Shown: positions 38,331 through 46,345 of the stretch, one piece after another
Layout of the letters: each line of letters opens with the position of its first letter
Position numbering within the stretch: position 1 is the stretch's first letter
Assembly: GCA_902363135.1 (NCBI GenBank)
Contig: CABIZF010000005.1
Coordinates: 1 to 64,000 of the forward strand
Reading direction: 5' to 3'
Source: Lachnospiraceae bacterium
Lineage (GTDB): Bacteria > Bacillota > Clostridia > Lachnospirales > Lachnospiraceae
DNA length: 64,000 nucleotides
Position numbers and translations under genes: made by a program
The notes under the pieces: model-generated
Told to the model about the DNA's origin: nothing
Databases searched by the model: none
What the model saw: only the letters and a program-made list of their open reading frames with translations

Positions 38331-40007
38331 ATGCCTTCTCCCATTCCCGCTATTTCAGAGGACTATTCCGATATCATTGTAAAAAAACAGCTGCTCCCGT
38401 TCCGGATCGAGGAGCGCTATCAGGAGCAGCCCGTCGACCGGCAATACAGTATCCTCTATGCCCCGCTCTCGGAAAATCTATACGCAGCACATCAGATCGG
38501 CTATATCAGCGTACCAAAGCTTTACACCTTTATCAGTCTCTCCAGTCTGGAGCGCTCCGGCATCCTTTCTGCCCAGACACAGCCCTATCTCAGACTCCTC
38601 GGAACCGGAATTCTCATCGGTTTTCTCGACTCCGGCATCGACTACCGGCACCCCGCCTTCCGAAAAGCAGACGGAACGACCCGGATCGCTGCTCTCTGGG
38701 ATCAGTCCGATTCAACCGGAATTGCACCGGAAGGTTTTTCCTATGGCAGTGAATATCAGGAGGATGCCATCAATCAGGCCCTCTTTTCTGAAGAGCCTTA
38801 TCGCATCGTTCCCTCTCATGATTTTGACGGGCACGGAACCGCCGTCGCCGGGATTGCCTGCGGCAGCGCAGATCCGGAGGCTGATTTTACCGGTGCGGCG
38901 CCGGACAGCACCCTGGCCGTCGTAAAGCTCAAGCCGGCCAAGCAGTACCTGCGCGACTATTTTCTGATCCCGGACGATGCGACGGCATTTCAGGAAAACG
39001 ATCTGATGCTCGGTATCCGCTATCTCATCGACACCGCAATCCGGCTTCGCATGCCGCTCGTCATCTGCATCTCACTCGGAAGTAATCAGGGCAGCCACAC
39101 CGGAAACACACCTCTTGAAGAGGTTCTCTCTTCTGCTTTGCTGCTCGGCGGAACCTACGTCGTAGCCGGCACCGGAAATGAGGCCGGAATGTCCCATCAT
39201 TACTACGGCAAACTCAACCGTGCTGCCGAATCTGCCGAGCTGGAGCTTCTGATCCGCGATGCTTCCAAAGGAGTCACGCTGGAATTCTGGGCAGAGCCGC
39301 TCGAGCTCTATGACATCGGCTTCACTTCTCCGCTCGGCGAATCGATCCAGCCTACTTATTATGGACCATTCTCCTACCGGGAATTTACCTTTGCTCTGGA
39401 AAATACCAAAATTTATGTCTATTACTCTGCTCTCGAACTCTCCACCGGACAGCAGGTCATTCAGATCCGGATCGAACACCCATCGACCGGAATCTGGCGA
39501 CTTCACGTCGTAAATCGCTCCTATATAAACGGAAGCTTTCATCTCTGGCTTCCGATTACCGGGTTGTCTTCACCGGGCACATTCTTTACCGCTCCCAATC
39601 CGGATACCACACTCGTCATCCCATCCTGTGCTTCATCGCTTCTCTCTGTCGCCGCCTACGATGCCGACAGCAACCGTCTGTTTCTGAATTCCGGCCGCGG
39701 GTATACGCAAAATGAGATCATCAAGCCGGACCTTGCCGCGCCCGGTGTCTCAGTCACTGCCCCGGTTGCAGGCGGCGGCTACGAAGCGTTCACCGGCTCC
39801 TGTGCTGCCTCTGCACTGACTGCAGGCGCTACCGCACTCCTTGCCCAGGGGGGGCGGCAAATGCATCCACCCCTCACCTTCACCGCACAACAGGTCAAAA
39901 TGCTGTTCCTGCGTGGGAGCCGGCAAAGCAGCGCCTATGTCTATCCGAACCGGGAATGGGGCTATGGCACCCTGGATTTGTACCATACATTCGAATTGAT
40001 TGTATAA
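38331..40007 (+). CDS. Csp-like subtilase (S8) with Cys at the catalytic Ser position
   Basis: 558 aa, no signal peptide. Asp100 (GFLDSGIDYRHPAF) and His168 (DGHGTAVAGIACG) are intact and the oxyanion Asn is in AGTGNEAGMSHH. Where family members have GTSxA, this protein has TGSCAASALTAG, placing Cys491 (TGT codon 39801-39803) at the nucleophile site. The insert and jelly-roll between His and Ser match the clostridial CspA/B/C group, involved in spore germination. It may be a pseudoprotease, as CspA and CspC are, or a Cys variant. ATG 38331. Confidence 0.88.
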   Translation: MPSPIPAISEDYSDIIVKKQLLPFRIEERYQEQPVDRQYSILYAPLSENLYAAHQIGYISVPKLYTFISLSSLERSGILSAQTQPYLRLLGTGILIGFLDSGIDYRHPAFRKADGTTRIAALWDQSDSTGIAPEGFSYGSEYQEDAINQALFSEEPYRIVPSHDFDGHGTAVAGIACGSADPEADFTGAAPDSTLAVVKLKPAKQYLRDYFLIPDDATAFQENDLMLGIRYLIDTAIRLRMPLVICISLGSNQGSHTGNTPLEEVLSSALLLGGTYVVAGTGNEAGMSHHYYGKLNRAAESAELELLIRDASKGVTLEFWAEPLELYDIGFTSPLGESIQPTYYGPFSYREFTFALENTKIYVYYSALELSTGQQVIQIRIEHPSTGIWRLHVVNRSYINGSFHLWLPITGLSSPGTFFTAPNPDTTLVIPSCASSLLSVAAYDADSNRLFLNSGRGYTQNEIIKPDLAAPGVSVTAPVAGGGYEAFTGSCAASALTAGATALLAQGGRQMHPPLTFTAQQVKMLFLRGSRQSSAYVYPNREWGYGTLDLYHTFELIV

Positions 40008-40082
40008 CACAAAATTTCTTTCTGAACCTTTTTAACCGACAGGCATATGATACACTGTAAATGATCTCTCGGAGGAAACAAA

Positions 40083-40334
40083 ATGAGCGATTTGGCTGCA
40101 ACAAACTGTGGATGTGGATGTGATAACAACGGCTGCAACAACGGCTGCGGATGCAGCAACTGGATCTGGATCATCCTTCTGCTCGCCTGCTGTGGAAACG
40201 GCAATGGCTGCGGCAGCGGATACGGCTTCGGCAACGATAGCTGCTGCTGGATTATCCTGCTTCTGCTCTTCTGCGGAAACGGCAATAACTTCCTTGGCTG
40301 CGGCAATGGCTGCGGCAACGGATGCGGCTGCTGA
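40083..40334 (+). CDS. Cys/Gly/Asn-rich small protein (chorion class HCB-like)
   Basis: 83 aa with 16 cysteines, in CGCGC, CC and CGNGCGNGCGC patterns. Two hydrophobic blocks (WIWIILLLACC and CCWIILLLLFC) form a duplicated plan. ATG follows GGAGG at 40073. Similar ORFs in Lachnospiraceae are called chorion class high-cysteine proteins; a role in a spore or envelope layer is a guess. Directly followed by a terminator. Confidence 0.75.
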   Translation: MSDLAATNCGCGCDNNGCNNGCGCSNWIWIILLLACCGNGNGCGSGYGFGNDSCCWIILLLLFCGNGNNFLGCGNGCGNGCGC

Positions 40335-40345
40335 TGGCAGCTGTC

Positions 40346-40372
40346 GGCGGGGTCTGCGCCCCGCCTTTTTTT
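40346..40372 (+). terminator. terminator after the Cys-rich gene
   Basis: GGCGGGG (40346-40352) pairs with GCCCCGCC (40358-40365) and is followed by T7. Confidence 0.88.
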
Positions 40373-40375
40373 ACT

Positions 40376-40552
40376 TTACAAGAACTGCTTTTTTCCGTTT
40401 TTCACAAGATCGGTCTGTTGTCCCATATTCTTTTTTTCCTGTTTCCTGTTTTCTATCCGCTGCCGCGCCGCAGCTGCTTTCTCCTGCTTTCGCCTCACAC
40501 AATCCTCATCGATTTCATAAAACGCATTTCCATCTATAATAATTTGATGCAT
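40376..40552 (-). CDS. small hypothetical protein (58 aa)
   Basis: From ATG 40552 (GGTGAG four bases before). MHQIIIDGNAFYEIDEDCVR then a helical Lys/Arg/Glu-rich tail (RRKQEKAAAARQRIENRK). Similar small proteins exist in Lachnospiraceae next to other household genes. Function unknown. Confidence 0.5.
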   Translation of the reverse strand: MHQIIIDGNAFYEIDEDCVRRKQEKAAAARQRIENRKQEKKNMGQQTDLVKNGKKQFL

Positions 40553-40685
40553 ACCCTCACCTGCTGTTTTTCTTCCATTCTTACCATATTCCATCTTGGG
40601 GGCACCGGTGCCTGTCGCCGGGCGGATTCCGGTTCTAAAATATGTCTAGGCAACATATGATTAGAAAAAAAGCATCGGGGCCGCC

Positions 40686-41015
40686 ATGCTCACTCCCATC
40701 GACGAAATTGCAAATCAGAACCATCTCCAGCTAATAAAAGCTGCAGTCGCTTTTCTACCGCCGCCAAGCCAGCGGTCTCTTTCGCTTCTGATCAAGCTTT
40801 TGGAGCTTCGGAACCTCTCTGCCTTTTTTCAGAAACAGGGAAGTCTCCATGCCTGCAATGTCGCCTCTTCTGCATCCCTTCCGGAAATGCTCGCGGAAAT
40901 GCGCAATTACTGCGATGGTTCGGAGCTGGAGCTGATCGATCAGCTCGGGCAGGTATGCTCTTTGATGGAATTGTATTCCGTCATGATGCAGCCTCCGGAA
41001 GACGAATCGTCCTGA
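40686..41015 (+). CDS. hypothetical protein, paired with the next gene
   Basis: 109 aa. Helical: QLIKAAVAFLPPPSQRSLSL and LIKLLELRNLSAFFQ, ending in LMELYSVMMQPPEDESS. It probably forms a two-gene unit with the 90-aa gene. No family recognised; seen mainly as a spore-former type helical protein of unknown use. Confidence 0.6.
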   Translation: MLTPIDEIANQNHLQLIKAAVAFLPPPSQRSLSLLIKLLELRNLSAFFQKQGSLHACNVASSASLPEMLAEMRNYCDGSELELIDQLGQVCSLMELYSVMMQPPEDESS

Positions 41016-41088
41016 AATGCGAAGTGTATATGAGCATACTTCGATGCTGATAGAGCGTGTTTCCAAAATGCTCTGGAAAGGTTTTTCT

Positions 41089-41361
41089 ATGAATCCAAAT
41101 TCCTGGATGGAAAACCCTGCGCTTTCGGGAATCGATCCTGCAAAGCTGCAGCTTCTGACCTCTCTCGCCGGACAGGCGCAGGGAAAAAGCCAGAACGAGC
41201 TGCTCCCGTTTCTCATGTCTGCCGCTTCCGGACAGCTCTCGTTTGACCCGACTGAAATCGATACCATCATCCGTGTACTGAAAATTGGAAAATCCCCTCA
41301 GGAAACCCAGCGGATCGACCGGATGTGTGCACTGATGAAGCAATTTAACCGACACAAATAG
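41089..41361 (+). CDS. hypothetical protein, paired with the previous gene
   Basis: 90 aa from ATG 41089, after GAAAGG. WMENPALSGIDPAKLQLLTS, LAGQAQGKSQNELLPFLMSA and FDPTEIDTIIRVLKIGKSPQ are typical of a small conserved clostridial helical protein of unknown function. The upstream frame start at 41017 has no ribosome site. Confidence 0.65.
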   Translation: MNPNSWMENPALSGIDPAKLQLLTSLAGQAQGKSQNELLPFLMSAASGQLSFDPTEIDTIIRVLKIGKSPQETQRIDRMCALMKQFNRHK

Positions 41362-41394
41362 AAAAAACTGTCCGGCCATAAAAATCAACAAAAA

Positions 41395-41433
41395 GCAGGA
41401 GATGTATACACCATTGCGATATACATCTCCTGC
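41395..41433 (-). terminator. terminator of the pgsA-containing operon
   Basis: GCAGGAGATGTATA and TATACATCTCCTGC form a perfect 14-bp stem; on the reverse strand it is followed by TTTTTGTTGATTTTT. Confidence 0.8.
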
Positions 41434-41475
41434 CCCATTTAATCTTTGTCACCTATCCTATTTGCATTTCATCCG

Positions 41476-41520
41476 CTGCTTATTGCTCTGCACAATTAAA
41501 ACAGAAGACTTGCAGCAGTC
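41476..41520. repeat. dispersed repeat family C, copy 2
   Basis: CTGCTTATTGCTCTGCACAA then TTAAAACAGAAGACTTGC; abuts the pgsA stop codon. Related to 33281-33327 and 56711-56756. Confidence 0.6.
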
Positions 41521-42059
41521 TACATATCTCCCGAGAGCACGCTGCGGTTCTTTACCATATAATCAGCAAGCGACACAACAGTCAGCACAAGCGCTATCCA
41601 CATGAGCACCTGCGCGATCGTATGGAATACACCGCCAAGATCCAGGATCAGAAGAATCACCATCAGCATCTGAGAAACTGTTTTAAATTTACCCCAGTAG
41701 CTTGCCGCGATAACGACGCCCTTGTCCGACGCCACAAGGCGGAATCCGCTGATGATAAACTCTCTTCCAATAATAATGATTACGATCCAGGCCGGAAGCG
41801 CACCCTTTTCTACCAGGCAGATCATTGCCGAGCAGACGAGCAGCTTATCCGCGATCGGATCCATAAATTTCCCAAAATCCGTCACCAGATTGTTCTTTCT
41901 CGCCAGATATCCGTCGAGCCAGTCTGTCATACTCGCAAGAATGAAAATCACAGCAGCTACATATTTCGCCGAACTGCCAAGCCCATTCCAGAGCATAAAT
42001 ACTACAAATACCGGTACCATACATACGCGAAGCACCGTCAGTCGATTCGGTAAATTCAT
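41520..42059 (-). CDS. pgsA: CDP-diacylglycerol-glycerol-3-phosphate 3-phosphatidyltransferase
   Basis: 179 aa from ATG 42059 (AGGAG nine bases before). The CDP-alcohol transferase motif is complete: DWLDGYLARKNNLVTDFGKF then MDPIAD. About five membrane helices. It makes phosphatidylglycerophosphate, the first step to phosphatidylglycerol. It is the third gene after rimO in one leftward group (21-bp gap). Confidence 0.95.
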   Translation of the reverse strand: MNLPNRLTVLRVCMVPVFVVFMLWNGLGSSAKYVAAVIFILASMTDWLDGYLARKNNLVTDFGKFMDPIADKLLVCSAMICLVEKGALPAWIVIIIIGREFIISGFRLVASDKGVVIAASYWGKFKTVSQMLMVILLILDLGGVFHTIAQVLMWIALVLTVVSLADYMVKNRSVLSGDM

Positions 42060-42080
42060 AATCAACACTCCTATCTGTCG

Positions 42081-43412
42081 TCAAATATCTTCTGTAAGCT
42101 CACCGATCAGATCATACTCCACCGCACCGGTAATGCGCACGCGCACAAAATCGCCGGAATTCAGCTCTTCCGTCGTCTGTACAAACAGCAATCCATCCAC
42201 ATTCGGCGCATCGCCATATGTACGTGCCACATAGGCATCCTCATCTGCGACCTTACCTTCAATCATTGCCGTGACCACACTGCCCGTCCGTTCCTCCGCA
42301 CGGTCAAACGCGATCTCCTGCTGAAGCTCCATCAGCTCTTCCTGCCAGTTCAGCTTCGTCTCCTCATCAATCTGATCCGGCATGGATGCTGCCGGTGTGT
42401 CCTCTTCCTGAGAGTAGGTAAACACCCCGAGTCGGTCAAACTCCATCTCATCGATAAATTCCATGACCTCCTGATGCTGTTCCTCAGTCTCGCCCGGAAA
42501 TCCGGCAATCAGTGTCGTGCGAAGCACGATGTCCGGAATCTCTTCCCGCAAATGCGTCACGATCTGCTCCAGATCCGCCCGTGTCGTCCTGCGACCCATA
42601 CGTCTGAGCACGGCATCGGATGCATGCTGAATCGGCAGATCCAAATAGTGACAGATCTTCTCTTCTCTTTTCATTGTCTGGATCAGATCTTCATAAATCT
42701 CCTCCGGATAGCAATAAAGAATCCGAATCCAACGCAGCCCACTGATCCGGCAGAGCTGCTCCAGAAGCAGATGCAGTGACTTTTTCCCGTACAAATCCAC
42801 ACCATAGACTGTCGTCTCCTGTGCAACGAGAATCAGCTCCTTCACTCCCTGTGCAGCGAGCTCCTTCGCCTGATCGATCAGCCACTCCATCGGAACCGAG
42901 CGGTAACGTCCGCGCAGCTTCGGGATGATACAGTAGGTACAACACTTATTGCACCCTTCTGCGATCTTCAGATAGGCATAATGCCCGCCGGTCGTCACCA
43001 TGCGCTTCGCATCGGTCTGCGGAAGGTAGGATAATGGCTTCTCCTCCACACCACGGCTGCCCGCAAGTGCCTCATCCACCGCCTCCACAATCTTCTCATA
43101 GGCAGTCGTGCCGAGCACCTGGTCGACCTCACTCACCTCATCGAGAATCTCCTGCTTGTAGCGCTGTGCCATACAGCCGGTCACGATGAGTGCTTTGCAT
43201 TTTCCGGTCTTTTTATATTCTGCCATCTCGAGAATCGTCTGTACGCTCTCTTCTTTTGCATCGTTAATGAAGCAGCACGTGTTGATAATGATCACATCTG
43301 CCTCTGTCTCATCGTCTGTGAATGTATAGCCCCGGCTGTTTAATAAGCCAAGCATTTCCTCAGAATCCACAAGATTCTTGTCACAGCCGAGGGAAATAAA
43401 CAATATTTTCAT
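42081..43412 (-). CDS. rimO: ribosomal protein S12 methylthiotransferase
   Basis: 443 aa. N-terminal UPF0004 domain (ISLGCDKNLVDSEEMLG, NTCCFINDAKEES, VTGCMAQRY give three Cys), radical SAM domain with CNKCCTYCIIPKLRG, then a TRAM domain at the C-terminus. The start KILFISLGCDKNLVDSE distinguishes RimO from MiaB. It methylthiolates Asp88 of S12 using SAM and two Fe-S clusters. It overlaps the DUF308 gene by 4 bases. Confidence 0.96.
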   Translation of the reverse strand: MKILFISLGCDKNLVDSEEMLGLLNSRGYTFTDDETEADVIIINTCCFINDAKEESVQTILEMAEYKKTGKCKALIVTGCMAQRYKQEILDEVSEVDQVLGTTAYEKIVEAVDEALAGSRGVEEKPLSYLPQTDAKRMVTTGGHYAYLKIAEGCNKCCTYCIIPKLRGRYRSVPMEWLIDQAKELAAQGVKELILVAQETTVYGVDLYGKKSLHLLLEQLCRISGLRWIRILYCYPEEIYEDLIQTMKREEKICHYLDLPIQHASDAVLRRMGRRTTRADLEQIVTHLREEIPDIVLRTTLIAGFPGETEEQHQEVMEFIDEMEFDRLGVFTYSQEEDTPAASMPDQIDEETKLNWQEELMELQQEIAFDRAEERTGSVVTAMIEGKVADEDAYVARTYGDAPNVDGLLFVQTTEELNSGDFVRVRITGAVEYDLIGELTEDI

Positions 43413-44083
43413 TCATTACTCCTGTCTTTGTCTTCCGGCTCCATCTCATAGACGACCGGCTGCTGCTTCTGTGCCTTCGCCTTTTCCTTCTGTTCAAGCA
43501 GATCGCTGACATCCGCCTGCGGATACTCCTTCTGCAGACGGTTGAGCTGCTTGACCCGCACCTGAATGCAGATCAGGCTCGTCAGATTTGTCAGTCCATC
43601 CAGAATCAGACAGATCCCGATGTAGAGAATCATATCCTCCTCTTTCTGAAATGGATTGCACAGCAATACAACGCCAAGCGCGCCGATCAGAATCGCACAG
43701 ATCAGTACCAGATACCATTTGGCAAAACGTAACCGCTTCATATTGATGGAACTCTGAATTTTCACGATTGCGCCGAGCAGTAAAATAATGCCCATTGCAA
43801 ACGGAAGCACCGACCCCAAAAAGGTCGGATTCAGTAAAATAAACAGGCCGAACGCAAGGCAGACGATCCCGATCACAAGATCCATTTGAAGAAAGCCCTG
43901 CAGATTATCCTTTGTAAAATACATCACTCCATAGGAAATGCCGATCACAATCATCGCGACAGCAAGTCCGTAGCAGATCATCTTTACAGACATCATCGGC
44001 CACGCCAGTAAAGCTACTCCCAGTACTACATAGAGCGCCGAGATAAAAATATAGCTTTTACTGAACTGCTTTACCTCTTTCAA
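43409..44083 (-). CDS. DUF308/HdeD-family membrane protein
   Basis: 224 aa. Six membrane segments in pairs (YIFISALYVVLGVALLAWPM; VIGIVCLAFGLFILLNPTFL; WYLVLICAILIGALGVVLLC), then a basic/Gln-rich cytosolic tail. HdeD-like proteins are linked to acid stress in enterics; the role in Firmicutes is unknown. ATG 44083; 4-bp overlap with rimO. Confidence 0.85.
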   Translation of the reverse strand: MKEVKQFSKSYIFISALYVVLGVALLAWPMMSVKMICYGLAVAMIVIGISYGVMYFTKDNLQGFLQMDLVIGIVCLAFGLFILLNPTFLGSVLPFAMGIILLLGAIVKIQSSINMKRLRFAKWYLVLICAILIGALGVVLLCNPFQKEEDMILYIGICLILDGLTNLTSLICIQVRVKQLNRLQKEYPQADVSDLLEQKEKAKAQKQQPVVYEMEPEDKDRSNE

Positions 44084-44099
44084 TGGTCATCGCCCCTTT

Positions 44100-44354
44100 T
44101 CAGCCCTCATCCTCTTCCTTCTTCTCCGGAAGTACCTTCAGCTCACCATCTGCAAGCTCCTCCACTGCACGGGAGAGCGGCTTGGAAATCACCGGAACGT
44201 CCAGATCTCCCTTGGACTGACGCGCAATGATCTGACGCGCACGCTTCGCGGTCGCCATAACGATAGAATAACGGCTGTTGACTACCGGAGTCTCGCCCTC
44301 CTCTACGCCACTGTTTACTACTTTCATTAAATCTGAATAAGACGGATGTAACAT
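44100..44354 (-). CDS. rpoZ: DNA-directed RNA polymerase omega subunit
   Basis: 84 aa. HPSYSDLMKVVNSGVEEGET, NSRYSIVMATAKRARQIIAR and KPLSRAVEELADGELKV match RpoZ. It follows gmk with a 2-bp gap, the common Firmicutes order. It aids RNA polymerase assembly. Confidence 0.95.
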   Translation of the reverse strand: MLHPSYSDLMKVVNSGVEEGETPVVNSRYSIVMATAKRARQIIARQSKGDLDVPVISKPLSRAVEELADGELKVLPEKKEEDEG

Positions 44355-44356
44355 AA

Positions 44357-44992
44357 TTATTTTTCTCCTTTCACAAATTCCCGAACCTCTTCCTGTATCT
44401 GATGGATAAATGCAAGGTTCCGGTCTGTTTTATTATGCTGACTCTCGATCAGATGATGCATCAGCTCCATGCTCTGTTCGAGATCATCATTTACAATAAT
44501 GTAATCATACTGCTCAATGCCCTCAGACTCCTCCGCGGCACGTGCAAGACGCTTTTGGATGACATCCTCGGTCTCCGTATTCCGGCCCCGCAGACGGTCA
44601 AGCAGTGTCTTTGCATCCGGCGGTACGATAAAGAGCAGCAGTGCCTTTGGAAACTTCTTTTTGATCTTTAAAGCTCCCTGCAGCTCGATCTCCAGAATGA
44701 CATCGCGCCCCTGCTCCATCTGGCTCTCCACATATTCCCGCGGCGTCCCGTAATAATTTCCGCAATATTCTGCGTACTCTACAAGCTGATCGTTTGCAAT
44801 CAGCTCTTCAAATGCTTCTCTCGTCCGGAAAAAATATTCCCTTCCGTCTTCCTCTCCCGCACGCGGGCTGCGTGTGGTGGCGGAAATGGAAAGCGCATAC
44901 TGTCCGTAACGCTCCGTCAGAAGCTTCATCAGAGTCCCTTTTCCCACACCGGAAAACCCGGATACGACAACAAGAATTCCTTTTCTATTCAT
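44357..44992 (-). CDS. gmk: guanylate kinase
   Basis: 211 aa from ATG 44992; the open frame upstream is a shadow of remA. P-loop SGFSGVGKGTLMKLL, SISATTRSPRAGEEDGREYF, and EIELQGALKIKKKFP are diagnostic. It phosphorylates GMP to GDP. It overlaps the remA end by 8 bases and precedes rpoZ. Confidence 0.96.
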   Translation of the reverse strand: MNRKGILVVVSGFSGVGKGTLMKLLTERYGQYALSISATTRSPRAGEEDGREYFFRTREAFEELIANDQLVEYAEYCGNYYGTPREYVESQMEQGRDVILEIELQGALKIKKKFPKALLLFIVPPDAKTLLDRLRGRNTETEDVIQKRLARAAEESEGIEQYDYIIVNDDLEQSMELMHHLIESQHNKTDRNLAFIHQIQEEVREFVKGEK

Positions 44993-45263
44993 GCTCCTCT
45001 CCCTTTCCTTCCTGCTCGGACAGCTGCCGTGTGGCAAACCGTCTGGCAATGGTATCCGGCTGAACCGCCGAAAGCACCACCTGACCGCTCTCCAGCACAA
45101 TGACTGCCTTTGTCCTTCTTCCCTGCGTGGCATCAATCACAAGATGCTGCTCTTTCGCGTTCTGCACCAGCCGTTTTACCGGCGCCGCATCCGGATTTAC
45201 CACAACCGAAATCTTCTGGTCGTTTACAAGATTGCCAAAGCCGATGTTCACCAGTCCTGCCAT
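44985..45263 (-). CDS. remA: extracellular matrix regulator RemA (DUF370)
   Basis: 92 aa. LVNIGFGNLVNDQKISVVVN, then DATQGRRTKAVIVLESGQVV and PDTIARRF are RemA signatures; the tail is Glu-rich. RemA is a DNA-binding regulator of biofilm matrix genes in Bacillus and lies upstream of gmk in many Firmicutes. Confidence 0.93.
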   Translation of the reverse strand: MAGLVNIGFGNLVNDQKISVVVNPDAAPVKRLVQNAKEQHLVIDATQGRRTKAVIVLESGQVVLSAVQPDTIARRFATRQLSEQEGKGEEHE

Positions 45264-45280
45264 CGCTGCCTCCCAAGTCT

Positions 45281-46159
45281 TTATTCGATATTCTGGATCT
45301 GTTCCCGGACCTTCTCGATCTCAGTCTTCAGATCAATCGCCACATTGGAGGTCGCCAGATCATTCGCCTTTGAGAGAATCGTATTGGCTTCCCGATTCAT
45401 CTCCTGTGCAATAAAATCCAGCTTTCTTCCGATGCTTCCGCCCTTAAGCAGTGCATCCCTCATGGTCGCGATATGGCTTCGAAGCCGCACCGTCTCCTCA
45501 TCCGTACAGATCTTGTCTGAAAAAATCACGACCTCCGCCGCGATCCTTCCCTCGTCCATCTGCACATCTGCGAGCAGCTCCTTTACCTTCTCCTCAAGCT
45601 TCTGCCGGTATTCTGCGACGATCTGCGGATACCGTGTCTCGATGAGAGTTACATTTTCGTCCATTCCATCCAATTTGTCAAGCAGATCTGCTTTCAAAGC
45701 CTCGCCTTCCCGCTCTCTGGCCTGTACAAACTGCTCGCAGGCACCCTCCAGGGTCTTTTTCAGCTCTGCCCAGATCTCCTCCTCGTCGATGTCCGTATCT
45801 TCCATCGTCAGCACCTCCGGACATCTGCCAAGCGTCGACACCCGGATATCGTTTTCCAGGCCAAAGGTCTCCTCCATCTTCCGGAAATACTTCAGATACT
45901 CTGCCGCGATCTCTTCATTATATTTTAAAGCGCCCTGTCCCTCGCTATAATCCTCATAGGTGACAAATACATCCAGCTTTCCGCGCTGCACATACTGCTT
46001 GAGTACGCCGCGGATCGCTGCCTCAAAAAATCCAAGCTTCTTCGGCATCTTAATGCTTACGTCAAAATAACGGTGATTCACTGCCTTCATCTCGACGGTG
46101 AACTTTCTGCTGCCCTGGTGATTCTCGCATCGGCCAAAGCCCGTCATACTTTTTATCAT
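45281..46159 (-). CDS. yicC: YicC-family endoribonuclease-like protein
   Basis: 292 aa from ATG 46159 (GGAAGG). MIKSMTGFGRCENHQGSRKF, VEMKAVNHRYFDVSIKMPKK, and the end GSIGRKLDFIAQEMNREANT with ATSNVAIDLKTEIEKVREQI are hallmarks. In E. coli YicC takes part in RNA decay. First gene of the yicC-remA-gmk-rpoZ unit. Confidence 0.95.
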   Translation of the reverse strand: MIKSMTGFGRCENHQGSRKFTVEMKAVNHRYFDVSIKMPKKLGFFEAAIRGVLKQYVQRGKLDVFVTYEDYSEGQGALKYNEEIAAEYLKYFRKMEETFGLENDIRVSTLGRCPEVLTMEDTDIDEEEIWAELKKTLEGACEQFVQAREREGEALKADLLDKLDGMDENVTLIETRYPQIVAEYRQKLEEKVKELLADVQMDEGRIAAEVVIFSDKICTDEETVRLRSHIATMRDALLKGGSIGRKLDFIAQEMNREANTILSKANDLATSNVAIDLKTEIEKVREQIQNIE

Positions 46160-46345
46160 GTCAAATATCCTTCCTGCCCCTGCGGCACTTTCTGCTGATG
46201 GCATAAGTTCCCATACTGATTCATTATAGTCGATCGCCCTTCCGCCGTCAATGCCAATTGTTTTTTCTTTCAAAATCTGATATGATAAATTTTAAATGTC
46301 TGCAGTCTTCTGCAGCGTTCACTTGAACTATGGAGGTATGTTTCT

